DNA of 64,000 nt from Serripes groenlandicus (lineage: Eukaryota > Mollusca > Bivalvia > Cardiida > Cardiidae): positions 42,630,076 through 42,694,075 of the forward strand of contig JASEVX010000011.1 of the NCBI GenBank assembly GCA_031761405.1. The letters run 5' to 3'. Made by a program: the position numbers and the translations under genes. Under the pieces are notes generated by a model that did not search any database, was not told where the DNA came from, and was given only the letters and a program-made list of their open reading frames with translations. Positions 23,307 through 35,712 of this stretch are shown piece by piece; the first letter of the stretch is position 1, and every line of letters starts with the position of its first letter.

Positions 23307-23555
23307 TCGAGGGCTTGTCGTGAAATGGCTATAACTAATATTTGTATTTTTTTTACCAAGGTTAATCACTTCGCCATTAAGTCTTTATAAGCGTTAAATA
23401 AATTTTCTTGGTAAACAATGGAAATTTAGGTGCCATTGCTCGTTTTGAGCAAGGGCACCTAAATTTGCATTGTTTACGAAAGGGTCAAAATTGCCCCTAA
23501 ACCAGGGTTTTCAAAATAGGTTTTTAGTTACAACTGTTTCACGCCAAGCCCTCGA
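23307..23555. mobile_element. palindromic MITE family Z, copy 2
   Basis: Ends TCGAGGGCTTGTCGTGAAA and its complement. The centre is GGTGCCATTGCTC, TTTT, GAGCAAGGGCACC. It lies 20 bp from a Y copy. Confidence 0.9.
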
Positions 23556-23820
23556 ATTACTTTCATTCGGAGTGGATTCGGCACGGAAACCAGCATTTTA
23601 GAGGCGGATGGTTTCAAACCTAACGGGCTATTATTTCTGATATCGTATGTTTCGTATGTTGGAGCAAACGAATGAGACGACGCCAGAGGATAAATATCAA
23701 AGACCTTTTTTAAAATTCAGATGTTTTAACCATATATTTGGTATTGAAATTGTTCGTCATACCAACATTCCCGTAGAAAGAAAAATATGCATACTGTCAA
23801 ACAATAACCAACTGTAAATA

Positions 23821-24083
23821 TGAGTCGTTCCACGAGAAAACCGATATTATGACCTCTGCGTAATGTACCGACCCAGATCAGCCTATGCAGCCCGTGCAGG
23901 CTAATCTGGGTCGACACATTTCGCTTCTGGGGGATAAATGTATGTAGTAACTAGTCCTGAAACAGATTATCCACAGAAGGCGTAAAGTCTTTGTCCGGGT
24001 TAACCTGCGCGGCATGCTTAGGCTGATCTGGGTCGATACATTACGCAGAGTCCAAAATGTTGGTTTTCTCGCGGGACGACTCA
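23821..24083 (-). mobile_element. MITE family M, full copy
   Basis: TGAGTCGTTCCACGAGAAAA to CTCGCGGGACGACTCA, with TA on both sides (23819-23820, 24084-24085), supporting a TA target duplication. Confidence 0.9.
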
Positions 24084-24170
24084 TATCATTTCACTCACTG
24101 CCCTCACACTGCCTGATCTAAAAATAGCAGTCCGTTTCATAGTATGACAACAGAGTCTAACTGTATAGCA

Positions 24171-24396
24171 GGAATCCGCTTAGGTCGAGTGGTTAGCGTC
24201 GGGGATTTGGAAATAAGGTGTCCCGGGTTCGATCCCCAGTCGCGGCACCCCTTTCATGGTGGAGTGCCCTTGGGCAAGGCACATTTTCTAGCCTAGTACT
24301 GGTTTGTTTACCCAGGGATCATGAATAAGTGAACTGTCGCCGTGATATAACTGAAACAATGTTGAAAGCGGCGTAAAACCCCAAACAATAAATAAA
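24171..24396 (+). mobile_element. SINE-B with 14-bp target-site duplication
   Basis: tRNA-like head with A box TAGGTCGAGTGGTTAGCG and B box GGGTTCGATCCCC, then a body (GTGCCCTTGGGCAAGGCAC, CCCAGGGATCATGAATAAG) and the common SINE tail GCCGTGATATAACTGAAACA..AGCGGCG, ending CAATAAATAAA. CTAACTGTATAGCA is repeated exactly at 24157-24170 and 24397-24410, the signature of LINE-driven retroposition. Confidence 0.92.
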
Positions 24397-24676
24397 CTAA
24401 CTGTATAGCAGTTTATGAGAGTGAGACCATAACATTTGTTGAAAGATAGTATATATACTGTATTCACAGAGCTCATCTAACCAACATGATCGGAAACTTA
24501 ACAATAATAGGGCAGGGAACAGAAAAACGCTCGTTGACGTTATCGTTTCAATGAAAGTCTCAGACCCGCATTTCTGTGAGACACGACTCATTTGTTTTTC
24601 TCGCGAGCGGATGATGCAGTATAGACAGGAGCGAACATGTCGGTCATCATTAAAATAACGTCGTCTAGAACAGACG

Positions 24677-24905
24677 TTAACCCTTTCCCGAATATAGATG
24701 CTTTCTGACGCCTCTGCAGCAGACGGCTTTTTGAAAACATAGTGACAACAGAAGAAATTGCTCAAAACGAGCAATTTCTCCTTTTGCCATAATGTTTTCC
24801 ACTTTTAGTCATAGGTTATCCATTTAATTATAGAGAGTTTCCATTTTTTGACGAAATATGTTCAAAGTCGTCTGCTGCAGAATTGTCGGAGATGGAAAGA
24901 GTTAA
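24677..24905 (-). mobile_element. MITE family Y, full copy
   Basis: TTAACCCTTTCCCGAATATAG to GAGATGGAAAGAGTTAA, with centre GAAATTGCTC AAAAC GAGCAATTTC. It abuts the next Y copy head to head and shares a TTAA with it. Confidence 0.9.
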
Positions 24906-25131
24906 CCCTTTCCCACATACAACAAATTTGCAGCAGATTGAAAGTACGTAGTCAAAAACACTCTAAAATGTCTCTAAAAATGTAGGTATCATTACTGAAA
25001 AATGAAGAAGACATCGTGGCAAAAGGAGAAATTGCTCGTTTTGAGCAATTTCTATTTTTGTCACAATGTTTTCAAAAGTCGTATTGGGCTGCAGAGGCGT
25101 CAGAAAGTGTCTCTATGTGGGGAAAGGGTTA
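24902..25131 (+). mobile_element. MITE family Y, full copy
   Basis: TTAACCCTTTCCCACATAC to TATGTGGGGAAAGGGTTA, with centre GAAATTGCTCGTTTTGAGCA. It is in inverted orientation to the preceding copy. Confidence 0.9.
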
Positions 25132-25251
25132 TCCAGTACGGGAGCTCGGTAGATCGATAACACAATTGGTCCACACTCCACGAAATCGGGCCACGTGATA
25201 GACAGGACTGTAACCGGCCTGCACTAGTACATGTAGGGTATATTTATAATG

Positions 25252-25525
25252 AATGACCGCCCGGTGGTGTAGTGGTAGAGTGTCCGCCGCGGGTGCGGGA
25301 GGTCGCGGGTTCGATGCCCTGTCGGGTCATACCAAATACTTTATACAAACGGTAGTAATGGCTGCATTCCTTGGCGTTCAGGGTTGCAGGTTTAGCATTA
25401 CGACAGACTGGCTGGTGTCAGAATAGATGGATCATTAGTACAGTACGGTAACTTACCCAGGAAACGCCGTGATATAACTTAACAATTGTTAAAATCGGCG
25501 TAATACACAAAACAATCAATCAGTC
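25252..25525 (+). mobile_element. SINE-C, full copy
   Basis: tRNA-like head (GACCGCCC...GTCGGGTCA) with A box GTGTAGTGGTAGAGTG and B box GCGGGTTCGATGCCC. The body has AGTAATGGCTGCATTCCTTG, and the common tail GCCGTGATATAACTTAACAA..ATCGGCG ends CAATCAATCAG. Confidence 0.88.
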
Positions 25526-25554
25526 AATGACGCTTAAACCTCACCCTTGTTTAT

Positions 25555-25982
25555 ATTTCGCCTTAGATCAGACGCCTTTGAAAACATTTAGGCAAACAAA
25601 TGAAATATCTCTATTAATGAAAATATTATTATTAACTCTTTCAGAGCCAAAGGCAATATTGAGCTTTTTGCAAACAATACAGATTCAGGTGAGGCAGCTC
25701 GTAACGAGCTGTCTCACCTGAAATCAGCATTGTTTGCCTTTTAGTTACCAAAATAGTCAAAAACTTTCATAAATTGAGAAATGGACACACTCGATTTTGA
25801 ACATGGAAGAGTCTACTTTAAAAACAATTCGGCGCTGAAAGGGGTTAAATAGCTGAAAACCTATTTTTTACACAAAAAAGAGAAATTGCACATTATGACC
25901 AATTTTTCCTTCTTTCACAATTATTTCACAAGTCGTCTGCTGCAGATGCGTAAGATAACGTTTGCATTCGGGAACGAGATTT
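25555..25982 (+). mobile_element. MITE family Y interrupted by family W
   Basis: Left part CGCCTTAGATCAGACGCCTTT.. to TTATTATTATTAA; the right part resumes ATAGCTGAAAACCTATTTTT.. to GTCGTCTGCTGCAGATGCG. W at 25636-25844 sits at the TTAA of the Y middle segment. Confidence 0.7.
25636..25844 (+). mobile_element. MITE family W, copy 1
   Basis: TTAA flanks (25632-25635, 25845-25848) with ends CTCTTTCAGAGCC and GGCGCTGAAAGGGG. The centre CAGGTGAGGCAGCTCG / CGAGCTGTCTCACCTG is a strong hairpin. TTAA duplication is the piggyBac hallmark. Confidence 0.88.
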
Positions 25983-25984
25983 AA

Positions 25985-26189
25985 CTCTTTCAGCGCCAAA
26001 GGCAATATTCAGATGTTTGCAAACAATACTGATTCAGGCGAGTCAGCTCGTAACGAGCTGTCTCACCTGAAATCAGCATTGTTTGCCGTTTAGTTATCAA
26101 AATAGTCCAAAATTGTATTACATGAGACATGGAGACGCCCGACTTTGAACATGGAAGAGTCTACTATAAATAATTCGGCGTTGAAAGAG
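25985..26189 (+). mobile_element. MITE family W, copy 2
   Basis: TTAA at 25981-25984 and 26190-26193; ends CTCTTTCAGCGCC and GGCGTTGAAAGAG; same AGCTCGTAACGAGCT core as copy 1. It lies 140 bp from copy 1. Confidence 0.88.
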
Positions 26190-26636
26190 TTAAGAACAAA
26201 CATACCATTCTGCCTATGAATGAATAAATGTAAAAAGGTCAGTTCGAGGCGACGTACAAGCAAGTAGTAGTATGGTCTGATGTAAAAGAGATCGACCGAC
26301 AATATAACCCAAATACAACTCCTTCAATCTTTTCGATCGACTGTACCGATCTTGCTATGTCTGACGTCTTCTAAGAACAAGACAAACAATTCGCAAATCG
26401 GATTTCGTGAAGAACGGTGTTTGAGTTGACAGTTGTTGGCAAAACAAAAATCAAAACAATCTAAAAATCAATCCGCGAACGTCTACATTTCATTATTTAA
26501 ATTCGTGCTCTCTAAGTTGTAACTGCTTATACAATCTATTGTATGATGTTACTTCAGTATTAAGCCACTCTTAGGAAATCAAACATTAGCGTATTATATG
26601 ATTGTTTGTCGATGTATTTTTAGTTGGCTTTGTGTT

Positions 26637-26790
26637 TTCTGCCCCTTTCAACAATTGTTCAGCTACATCACGGTGTTTTGTATACTACTATATTACTACT
26701 GGTACATTTATCATGACACCAGCAAGTCAGTCGTTATGATAACCCTGCAGCCCTGAGAGCCAAGGAGTAAAAGTCGTTACTACTATTTTT
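26637..26790 (-). mobile_element. SINE-C, diverged 3' part
   Basis: The minus strand matches the SINE-C body (GGCTNNCAGGGNTGCAGGGTT, GACTGNCTGGTGTCATGAT) and the common tail (CCGTGATGTAGCTGAACAAT). The tRNA head is missing. Confidence 0.6.
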
Positions 26791-26830
26791 AAAGTTTCTC
26801 TGGCATGATTTCAGTTACATCACATCAGCA

Positions 26831-29800
26831 AGTTGGGTCAACGCAGTAGATGATGTATTCAGATATAAGTTGTGTCAACGCTGTAGATGATGTATTCAGA
26901 TATAAGTTGGGTCAACGCTGTAGATGATGTATTCAGATATAAGTTGGGTCAACTCTGTAGATGATATATTCAGATATAAGTTGTGTCAACGCTGTAGATG
27001 ATGTATTCAGATATAAGTTGGGTCAAAGCTGTAGGTGATATATTCAGATATAAGTTGTGTCGACGCTGTAGATAATGTATTCAGATATAAGTTGTGTCAA
27101 CTCTGTAGATGATGTATTCAGATATAAGTTGTGTCAACTCTGTAGATGATATATTCAGATATAAGTTGTGTCAACGCTGTAGATGATATATTCAGATATG
27201 AGTTGGGTCAACGCTGTAGATGATATATTTAGATATAGGTTGGGTCAACGCTGTAGATGATATATTCAGATATAAGTTGGGTGAACGCAGTAGATGATAT
27301 ATTCAGATATGAGTTGGGTCAACGCTGTAGATGATATATTCAGATATAAGTTGGGTGAACGCTGTAAATGATGTATTCAGATATAAGTTGGGTGAACGCT
27401 ATAGATGATGTATTCTGATATAAGTTGTGTCAACGCTGTAGATGATATATTCAGATATAAGTTGGGTGAACGCTGTAAATGATGTATTCAGATATAAGTT
27501 GTGTCAACGCTGTAGATGATATATTCAGATATAAGTTGTGTCAACGCTGTAGATGATGTATTCAGATATAAGTTGTGTCAACTCTGTAGATGATATATTC
27601 AGATATAAGTTGGGTGAACGCTGTAAATGATGTATTCAGATATAAGTTGTGTCAACGCTGTAGATGATATATTCAGATATAAGTTGGGTGAACGCTGTAA
27701 ATGATGTATTCAGATATAAGTTGTGTCAACGCTGTAGATGATATATTCAGATATAAGTTGGGTGAACGCTGTAAATGATGTATTCAGATATAAGTTGTGT
27801 CAACTCTATAGATGATATATTCAGATATAAGTTGTGTCAACGCTGTAGATGATATATTCAGATATGAGTTGGGTCAACGCTGTAGATGATATATTCAGAT
27901 ATAAGTTGGGTGAACGCAGTAGATGATATATTCAGATATGAGTTGGGTCAACGCTGTAGATGATATATTCAGATATAGGTTGGGTCAACGCTGTAGATGA
28001 TGTATTCAGATATAAGTTGGGTCAACGCTGTAGATGATGTATTCAGATATAGGTTAGGTCAACACAGTAGGTAATGTATTCAGATATAAGTTGGGTCAAC
28101 GCAGTAGGTGATGTATTCAGATATAGGTTGGGTCAACGCAGTAGGTGATGTATTCAGATATAGGTTGGGTCAACGCAGTAGGTGATGTATTCAGATATAG
28201 GTTGGGTCAACGCAGTAGGTGATGTATTCAGATATAAGTTGGGTCAACGCTGTAGATGATATATTTAGATATAAGTTGGGTCAACGCTGTAGGTGATATA
28301 TTCAGATATAAGTTGTGTCAACGCTGTAGATAATGTATTCAGATATAAGTTGTGTCAACTCTGTAGATGATGTATTCAGATATAAGTTGTGTCAACTCTG
28401 TAGATGATATATTCAGATATAAGTTGTGTCAACGCTGTAGATGATATATTCAGATATGAGTTGGGTCAACGCTGTAGATGATATATTTAGATATAGGTTG
28501 GGTCAACGCTGTAGATGATATATTCATATATAAGTTGGGTGAACGCAGTAGGTGATGTATTCAGATATAAGTTGGGTCAACGCTGTAGATGATATATTCA
28601 GATATAAGTTGGGTCAACGCTGTAGATGATATATTTAGATATAGGTTGGGTCAACGCTGTAGATGATATATTCAGATTTAAGTCGGGTCAACGCTGTAGA
28701 TGATATATTTAGATTTAAGTTGGGTGAACGCTGTAGATGATATATTTAGATATAAGTTGGGTCAACGCTGTAGGTGATATATTCAGATATAAGTTGTGTC
28801 AACGCTGTAGATAATGTATTCAGATATAAGTTGTGTCAACTCTGTAGATGATGTATTCAGATATAAGTTGTGTCAACTCTGTAGATGATATATTCAGATA
28901 TAAGTTGTGTCAACGCTGTAGATGATATATTCAGATATGAGTTGGGTCAACGCTGTAGATGATATATTTAGATATAGGTTGGGTCAACGCTGTAGATGAT
29001 ATATTCAGATATAAGTTGGGTGAACGCAGTATGTGATGTATTGAGATATAAGTTGGGTCAACGCTGTAGATGATATATTCAGATATAAGTTGGGTCAACG
29101 CTGTAGATGATATATTCAGATATAGGTTGGGTCAACGCTGTAGATGATATATTCAGATATAAGTTGGGTCAACGCTGTAGATGATATATTTAGATATAGG
29201 TTGGGTCAACGCAGTAGATGATATATTTAGATATGAGTTGGGTCAACGCTGTAGATGATTTATTTAGATATAGGTTGGGTCAACGCAGTAGATGATATAT
29301 TCAGATTTAAGTTGGGTCAACGCTGTAAATGATGTATTCAGATATAAGTTGGGTGAACGCTGTAGATGATGTAATCAGATATAAGTTGTGTCAACGCTGT
29401 AGATGATATATTCAGATATAAGTTGGGTGAACGCTGTAAATGATGTATTCAGATATAAGTTGTGTCAACGCTGTAGATGATATATTCAGATATAAGTTGT
29501 GTCAACGCTGTAGATGATGTATTCAGATATAAGTTGTGTCAACGCTGTAGATGATGTATTCAGATATAAGTTGTGTCAACACTGTAGATGATGTATTCAG
29601 ATATAAGTTGTGTCAACGCTGTAGATGATGTATTCAGATATGAGTTGGGTCAACGCTGTAAATGATGTATTCAGATATAAGTTGGGTGAACGCTATAGAC
29701 GATGTATTCAAATATAAGTTGTGTCAACGCTGTAGATGATATATTCAGATATAAGTTGGGTGAACGCTGTAAATGATGTATTCAGATATAAGTTGTGTCA

Positions 29801-32800
29801 ACGCTGTAGATGATATATTCAGATATAAGTTGTGTCAACGCTGTAGATGATGTATTCAGATATAAGTTGTGTCAACTCTGTAGATGATATATTCAGATAT
29901 AAGTTGGGTGAACGCTGTAAATGATGTATTCAGATATAAGTTATGTCAACGCTGTAGATGATATATTCAGATATAAGTTGGGTGAACGCTGTAAATGATG
30001 TATTCAGATATAAGTTGTGTCAACGCTGTAGATGATATATTCAGATATAAGTTGGGTGAACGCTGTAAATGATGTATTCAGATATAAGTTGTGTCAACTC
30101 TGTAGATGATATATTCAGATATAGGTTGGGTCAACACTGTAGATGATGTATTCAGATATAAGTTGGGTCAACGCTGTAGATGATGTATTCAGATATAGGT
30201 TAGGTCAACGCAGTAGGTGATGTATTCAGATATAAGTTGGGTCAACGCAGTAGGTGATGTATTCAGATATAGGTTGGGTCAACGCAGTAGGTGATGTATT
30301 CAGATATAGGTTGGGTCAACGCAGTAGGTGATGTATTCAGATATAGGTTGGGTCAACGCAGTAGGTGATGTATTCAGATATAAGTTGGGTCAACGCTGTA
30401 GATGATATATTTAGATATAAGTTGGGTCAACGCTGTAGGTGATATATTCAGATATAAGTTGTGTCAACGCTGTAGATAATGTATTCAGATATAAGTTGTG
30501 TCAACTCTGTAGATGATGTATTCAGATATAAGTTGTGTCAACTCTGTAGATGATATATTCAGATATAAGTTGTGTCAACGCTGTAGATGATATATTCAGA
30601 TATGAGTTGGGTCAACGCTGTAGATGATATATTTAGATATAGGTTGGATCAACGCTGTAGATGATATATTCAGATATAAGTTGGGTGAACGCAGTAGGTG
30701 ATGTATTCAGATATAAGTTGGGTCAACGCTGTAGATGATATATTCAGATATAAGTTGTGTCAACGCTGTAGATGATATATTCAGATATAAGTTGGGTGAA
30801 CGCTGTAAATGATGTATTCAGATATAAGTTGTGTCAACGCTGTAGATGATATATTCAGATATAAGTTGGGTGAACGCTGTAAATGATGTATTCAGATATA
30901 AGTTGTGTCAACTCTATAGATGATATATTCAGATATAAGTTGTGTCAACGCTGTAGATGATATATTCAGATATGAGTTGGGTCAACGCTGTAGATGATAT
31001 ATTCAGATATAAGTTGGGTGAACGCAGTAGATGATATATTCAGATATGAGTTGGGTCAACGCTGTAGATGATATATTCAGATATAGGTTGGGTCAACGCT
31101 GTAGATGATGTATTCAGATATAAGTTGGGTCAACGCTGTAGATGATGTATTCAGATATAGGTTAGGTCAACACAGTAGGTAATGTATTCAGATATAAGTT
31201 GGGTCAACGCAGTAGGTGATGTATTCAGATATAGGTTGGGTCAACGCAGTAGGTGATGTATTCAGATATAGGTTGGGTCAACGCAGTAGGTGATGTATTC
31301 AGATATAGGTTGGGTCAACGCAGTAGGTGATGTATTCAGATATAAGTTGGGTCAACGCTGTAGATGATATATTTAGATATAAGTTGGGTCAACGCTGTAG
31401 GTGATATATTCAGATATAAGTTGTGTCAACGCTGTAGATAATGTATTCAGATATAATTTGTGTCAACTCTGTAGATGATGTATTCAGATATAAGTTGTGT
31501 CAACTCTGTAGATGATATATTCAGATATAAGTTGTGTCAACGCTGTAGATGATATATTCAGATATGAGTTGGGTGAACGCTGTAGATGATATATTTACAT
31601 ATAGGTTGGGTCAACGCTGTAGATGATATATTCAGATATAAGTTGGGTCAACGCTGTAGATGATATATTTAGATATAAGTTGGGTCAACGCTGTAGGTGA
31701 TATATTCAGATATAAGTTGTGTCAACGCTGTAGATAATGTATTCAGATATAAGTTGTGTCAACTCTGTAGATGATGTATTCAGATATAAGTTGTGTCAAC
31801 TCTGTAGATGATATATTCAGATATAAGTTGTGTCAACGCTGTAGATGATATATTCAGATATGAGTTGGGTCAACGCTGTAGATGATATATTTAGATATAG
31901 GTTGGGTCAACGCTGTAGATGATATATTCAGATATAAGTTGGGTGAACGCAGTAGGTGATGTATTGAGATATAAGTTGGGTCAACGCTGTAGATGATATA
32001 TTCAGATATAAGTTGGGTCAACGCTGTAGATGATATATTCAGATATAGGTTGGGTCAACGCTGTAGATGATATATTCAGATATAAGTTGGGTCAACGCTG
32101 TAGATGATATATTTAGATATAGGTTGGGTCAACGCAGTAGATGATATATTCAGATTTAAGTTGGGTCAACGCTGTAAATGATGTATTCAGATATAAGTTG
32201 GGTCAACGCTGTAGATGATATATTTAGATATAGGTTGGGTCAACGCAGTAGATGATATATTTAGATATGAGTTGGGTCAACGCTGTAGATGATTTATTTA
32301 GATATAGGTTGGGTCAACGCAGTAGATGATATATTCAGATTTAAGTTGGGTCAACGCTGTAAATGATGTATTCAGATATAAGTTGGGTGAACGCTGTAGA
32401 TGATGTAATCAGATATAAGTTGTGTCAACGCTGTAGATGATATATTCAGATATAAGTTGGGTGAACGCTGTAAATGATGTATTCAGATATAAGTTGTGTC
32501 AACGCTGTAGATGATATATTCAGATATAAGTTGTGTCAACGCTGTAAATGATGTATTCAGATATAAGTTGTGTCAACGCTGTAGATGATGTATTCAGATA
32601 TAAGTTGTGTCAACGCTGTAGATGATGTATTCAGATATAAGTTGTGTCAACGCTGTAGATGATGTATTCAGATATGAGTTGTGTCAACGCTGTAAATGAT
32701 GTATTCATATATAAGTTGTGTCAACGCTGTAGATGATGCATTCAGATATAAGTTGTATCAACGCTGTAGATAATGTATTCAGATATAAGTTGGGTGAACG

Positions 32801-32994
32801 CTGTAGATGATGTATTCAGATATAAGTTGGGTCAACGCTGTAGGTGATATATTCAGATATAAGTTGGGTCAACGCTGTAGATGATATATTCAGATATAAG
32901 TTGGGTCAATGCTGTAGGTGATATATTCAGATATAAGTTGGGTCAACGCTGTAGGTGATGTATTCAGATATAAGTTGTGTCAACGCTGTAGGTG
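26831..32994 (+). repeat. 37-bp minisatellite, ~166 copies
   Basis: Unit core is GTTGGGTCAACGCTGTAGAT followed by GATATATTCAGATATAA. Recurrent variants are TGTGTC or GGGTGA, CGCAGTAGG, GTATTC, TATTTAG and GATATAGG. The length equals about 166.6 units with almost no net indels. Variant blocks recur at exact multiples of 37 bp, for example AGGTTAGGTCAAC at 28051, 30197 and 31159 (58 and 26 units apart), and GATTTATTT at 29257 and 32291 (82 units). This shows large register-preserving segmental duplications. No gene is present; no complex insert was seen. Confidence 0.98.
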
Positions 32995-33639
32995 TTAGTG
33001 AACAATTCGTCAGTAAAGTGATCAGATTTCAATTAATTGATCACTTGCTTAATGTATTTTTTTTGTATGGAGCATTTATGACTGATTACCATGTATACAA
33101 CTGAAATACTGTTGAAAATGACATAAAATGTTCCTAATTCTATAACCTTTTAAAAACATGACAAATTGGACATGGACCCTCTTGAAGGGTGGATGTCGTT
33201 ATTTGAGTATAAATGTGGCACTGCCCATTACGAGCAATTAAATCTTTCTCTTGCTGTTTTATAACTGAAATACTGTTGAAAATGGGCACGAAATATTCCC
33301 AGTAATGGATTGCTAAAAAACATAAATATGTAATCGGATAATTGCACAGCCAAACCGACGGATTTGTGTGATTGATATATAAAGTAAATAAAAACTACAT
33401 GCTATCTAAGTTGAAGTTACGGAGTTTTGGAACGAAACCACCAGTATTGTATCGATCACTTTAATAGCCCAAAGCAAGGATTATCAGTTTGACATGTTAT
33501 CTACAGTATTGACACCTTATACAATAAGCGTAACATTGACCATCGGTAACCCTTTACTTGCAGTTTTTAACAACAACAAAGCTTGGGTAAATATTTCAAG
33601 TATCGTCAATTTGATTTAAATATATAAATATATATATTT
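32995..33639. other. unannotated AT-rich sequence
   Basis: A palindrome AAGTGATCA / TGATCACTT lies at about 33017-33049 just past the array end. Nothing else was recognised. Confidence 0.45.
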
Positions 33640-33712
33640 ATCGAATATTCGATCATGCTATAGTATTCGAATATTCGACCATACGATCGAATATTCGAAT
33701 ATTCGTTGCCAT
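33640..33712. repeat. cluster of CGAATATTCG palindromes
   Basis: ATCGAATATTCGA and GTATTCGAATATTCGA-type palindromes recur about four times within 70 bp. This may be the remains of a small inverted-repeat element. Confidence 0.6.
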
Positions 33713-33716
33713 CCCT

Positions 33717-33975
33717 GGTAGCAACTATAGGGGCAGTGAGTTCGAACTCAAATTCGGTCAATATTCTTTCCTACGTTTGATAGAAAGCCAATGCGACAAT
33801 CGTCATTGATTTTCGTCCAATGGGTTAACCGTCTATATTGAAAAGCAGCCGGTTGATTGTAAAGACTGGTGGAGTTATGGTGTGAGATTACCTGGAAACA
33901 CATGCGTAGGTGAACTGACCGCCGTGATATGCTTGGACAATTGTTAAAGACGGCGTCAAAACCAAAGCAATGATA
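33717..33975 (+). mobile_element. SINE-A, diverged copy
   Basis: Degraded head (GGTAGCAACTATAGGGGC.., GAGTTCGAACTC), then CCAATGGGTTAACCGTCTAT, GAAAAGCAGCCGGTTG, GGTGAACTGACCGCCGTGAT and the tail CAATTGTTAAAGACGGCGT. Confidence 0.75.
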
Positions 33976-34780
33976 TGCTTGTTCATCGTATTCCCAGAAC
34001 CGTCACTATTCGCCTACGATGCAAATAGCCGCAAATGTAACTTACGACAGAAATGAAGTAAATCCCATGGTCGTTCTGTCATGTTACGTAAACACGGGGA
34101 AACTTTCCAGTCTCGATTCATAGACTTTCTCCGAGAAATGTCCCATTGTATTCAGATTGGGTCGAAAGATAGATATACATATACCGTTCGCATATTCCAT
34201 CGAGATTCTTGTTCATATATGTTTCCACGTTTCTGAAGTAATCTTTTTCGGCGATAGCTGTTTAACCTCAGTTTTGACCTAGATGTTAAACAAATGATAT
34301 AGATTGTAGACCAATCAAATGTTGTATTTAATGAATAATGTCGAAGAACTAAAGGAAATGAAAAGTTTTGATTGGTTCATAGTTAAGTTGGCGATCCTAC
34401 GGGAGGCACTTATAATGTGAAATTTTAAAATGAAATGCACTGCATACTAACCTTTAATTGTTGACCTTAAGAAATGAATTTCAGTGAAAGAAATCAGTGA
34501 AATATATTATTTAAGAGCAAAATATTGATTATTTTTGAAACATGATAAGTTTTCAGTTATTTATCGTCAATTGAAACTTATACACCTCTTGGGAGCCTCG
34601 CGTAATCTCCAGTCATGTGACGTATTATTCTCGGCCTTGAATGCGCATGTTCCATTTCTTAGTGTTTTCTCATATTGATCGCCGTTCATCTTTCTTAAAG
34701 ATATTTCTTGTTTCAACTTATATGAATCACTCTAAATGTCTGCACCATAGATCCTCGCCTAGTTAATCAGTTTTATTGGG
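33976..34780. other. unannotated sequence
   Basis: No gene or recognised repeat was seen. Confidence 0.5.
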
Positions 34781-34908
34781 GCGGTTCTCTCTACGCCATA
34801 ATGTTTCACTGTAATCACTCTGTATCTCAGTCATACTATCTCACTGGCATCACTCTATCTCTGAGTAATAATGTCTTACTATCATCACTCTATCTCTACG
34901 TCATAATA
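34781..34908 (+). repeat. 35-bp minisatellite, left segment
   Basis: About 3.5 units of ACTCTATCTCTACGCCATAA / TGTCTCACTGTCATC type, ending at the TA into which X copy 3 is inserted. Confidence 0.9.
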
Positions 34909-35712
34909 CGAAAAAAAACCATGAATGGGTTTTTTCGCTTATAGTTAACAGGTGTGAGATTTTTTTTTTTTTTTTTTTCAATAACCCATGAAGCTTTCTG
35001 AAATGAAACTGGAAAAATCCATGGGGGCCGCCATTTTGGATATGTATAAAAAGCAGACGTAAAACACAGATTGAAAATTATTGTCGTCTTTTTAATCATT
35101 TTTTTTTAAATCGGTATTTTGGGTATGTATAAAATGTGCAGAAAAACACGGATTAAAAATTATTGTCGTCTTTTTAATCTTTTTTTTTAAATAGATATTT
35201 AAGATCATTATGTGGGAATAAACATTTGTACGAAAAGTTAAAAATAAATGGAAATCTGTAAGAAATATGTTTTCCCGTTCGTCAAAAAAAACGACAGCAT
35301 TAGCCTTCTACGCCCGAACCTAAATTTTGACTGTATCGTAGCCAAAGAAGGACGTGACGTCATTTCCGTTACACTTCATATTGGCGTAACGTCAATGGAG
35401 CGACGTCGTTTCCCGCAAAAAAAGTGGTATAATAATAATAATAATAATAATAAAGGCTTTATTTATAGAGGACACTCATTTGACATAGTACATGTATGCA
35501 AGTCAATCTTCCATGAGGGCCTCACACATAAACAAAATGGAACGAAACATGAACAAACGTGTTACATATGAACTACTCTATGTTACAATATACATGCGAT
35601 TATAATTATGGACTTAAAATTGATATGGCTATTACTGTATCGTAGAACAGCCACATATCTAAATATTGTGCATAGTTTTATGAAATACAATTGTACTACA
35701 ATTATCATTGAA

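Noticed and set aside
26831..32994. CRISPR-like array
   Set aside because: Units are contiguous with no unique spacers; a minisatellite in a eukaryotic genome.
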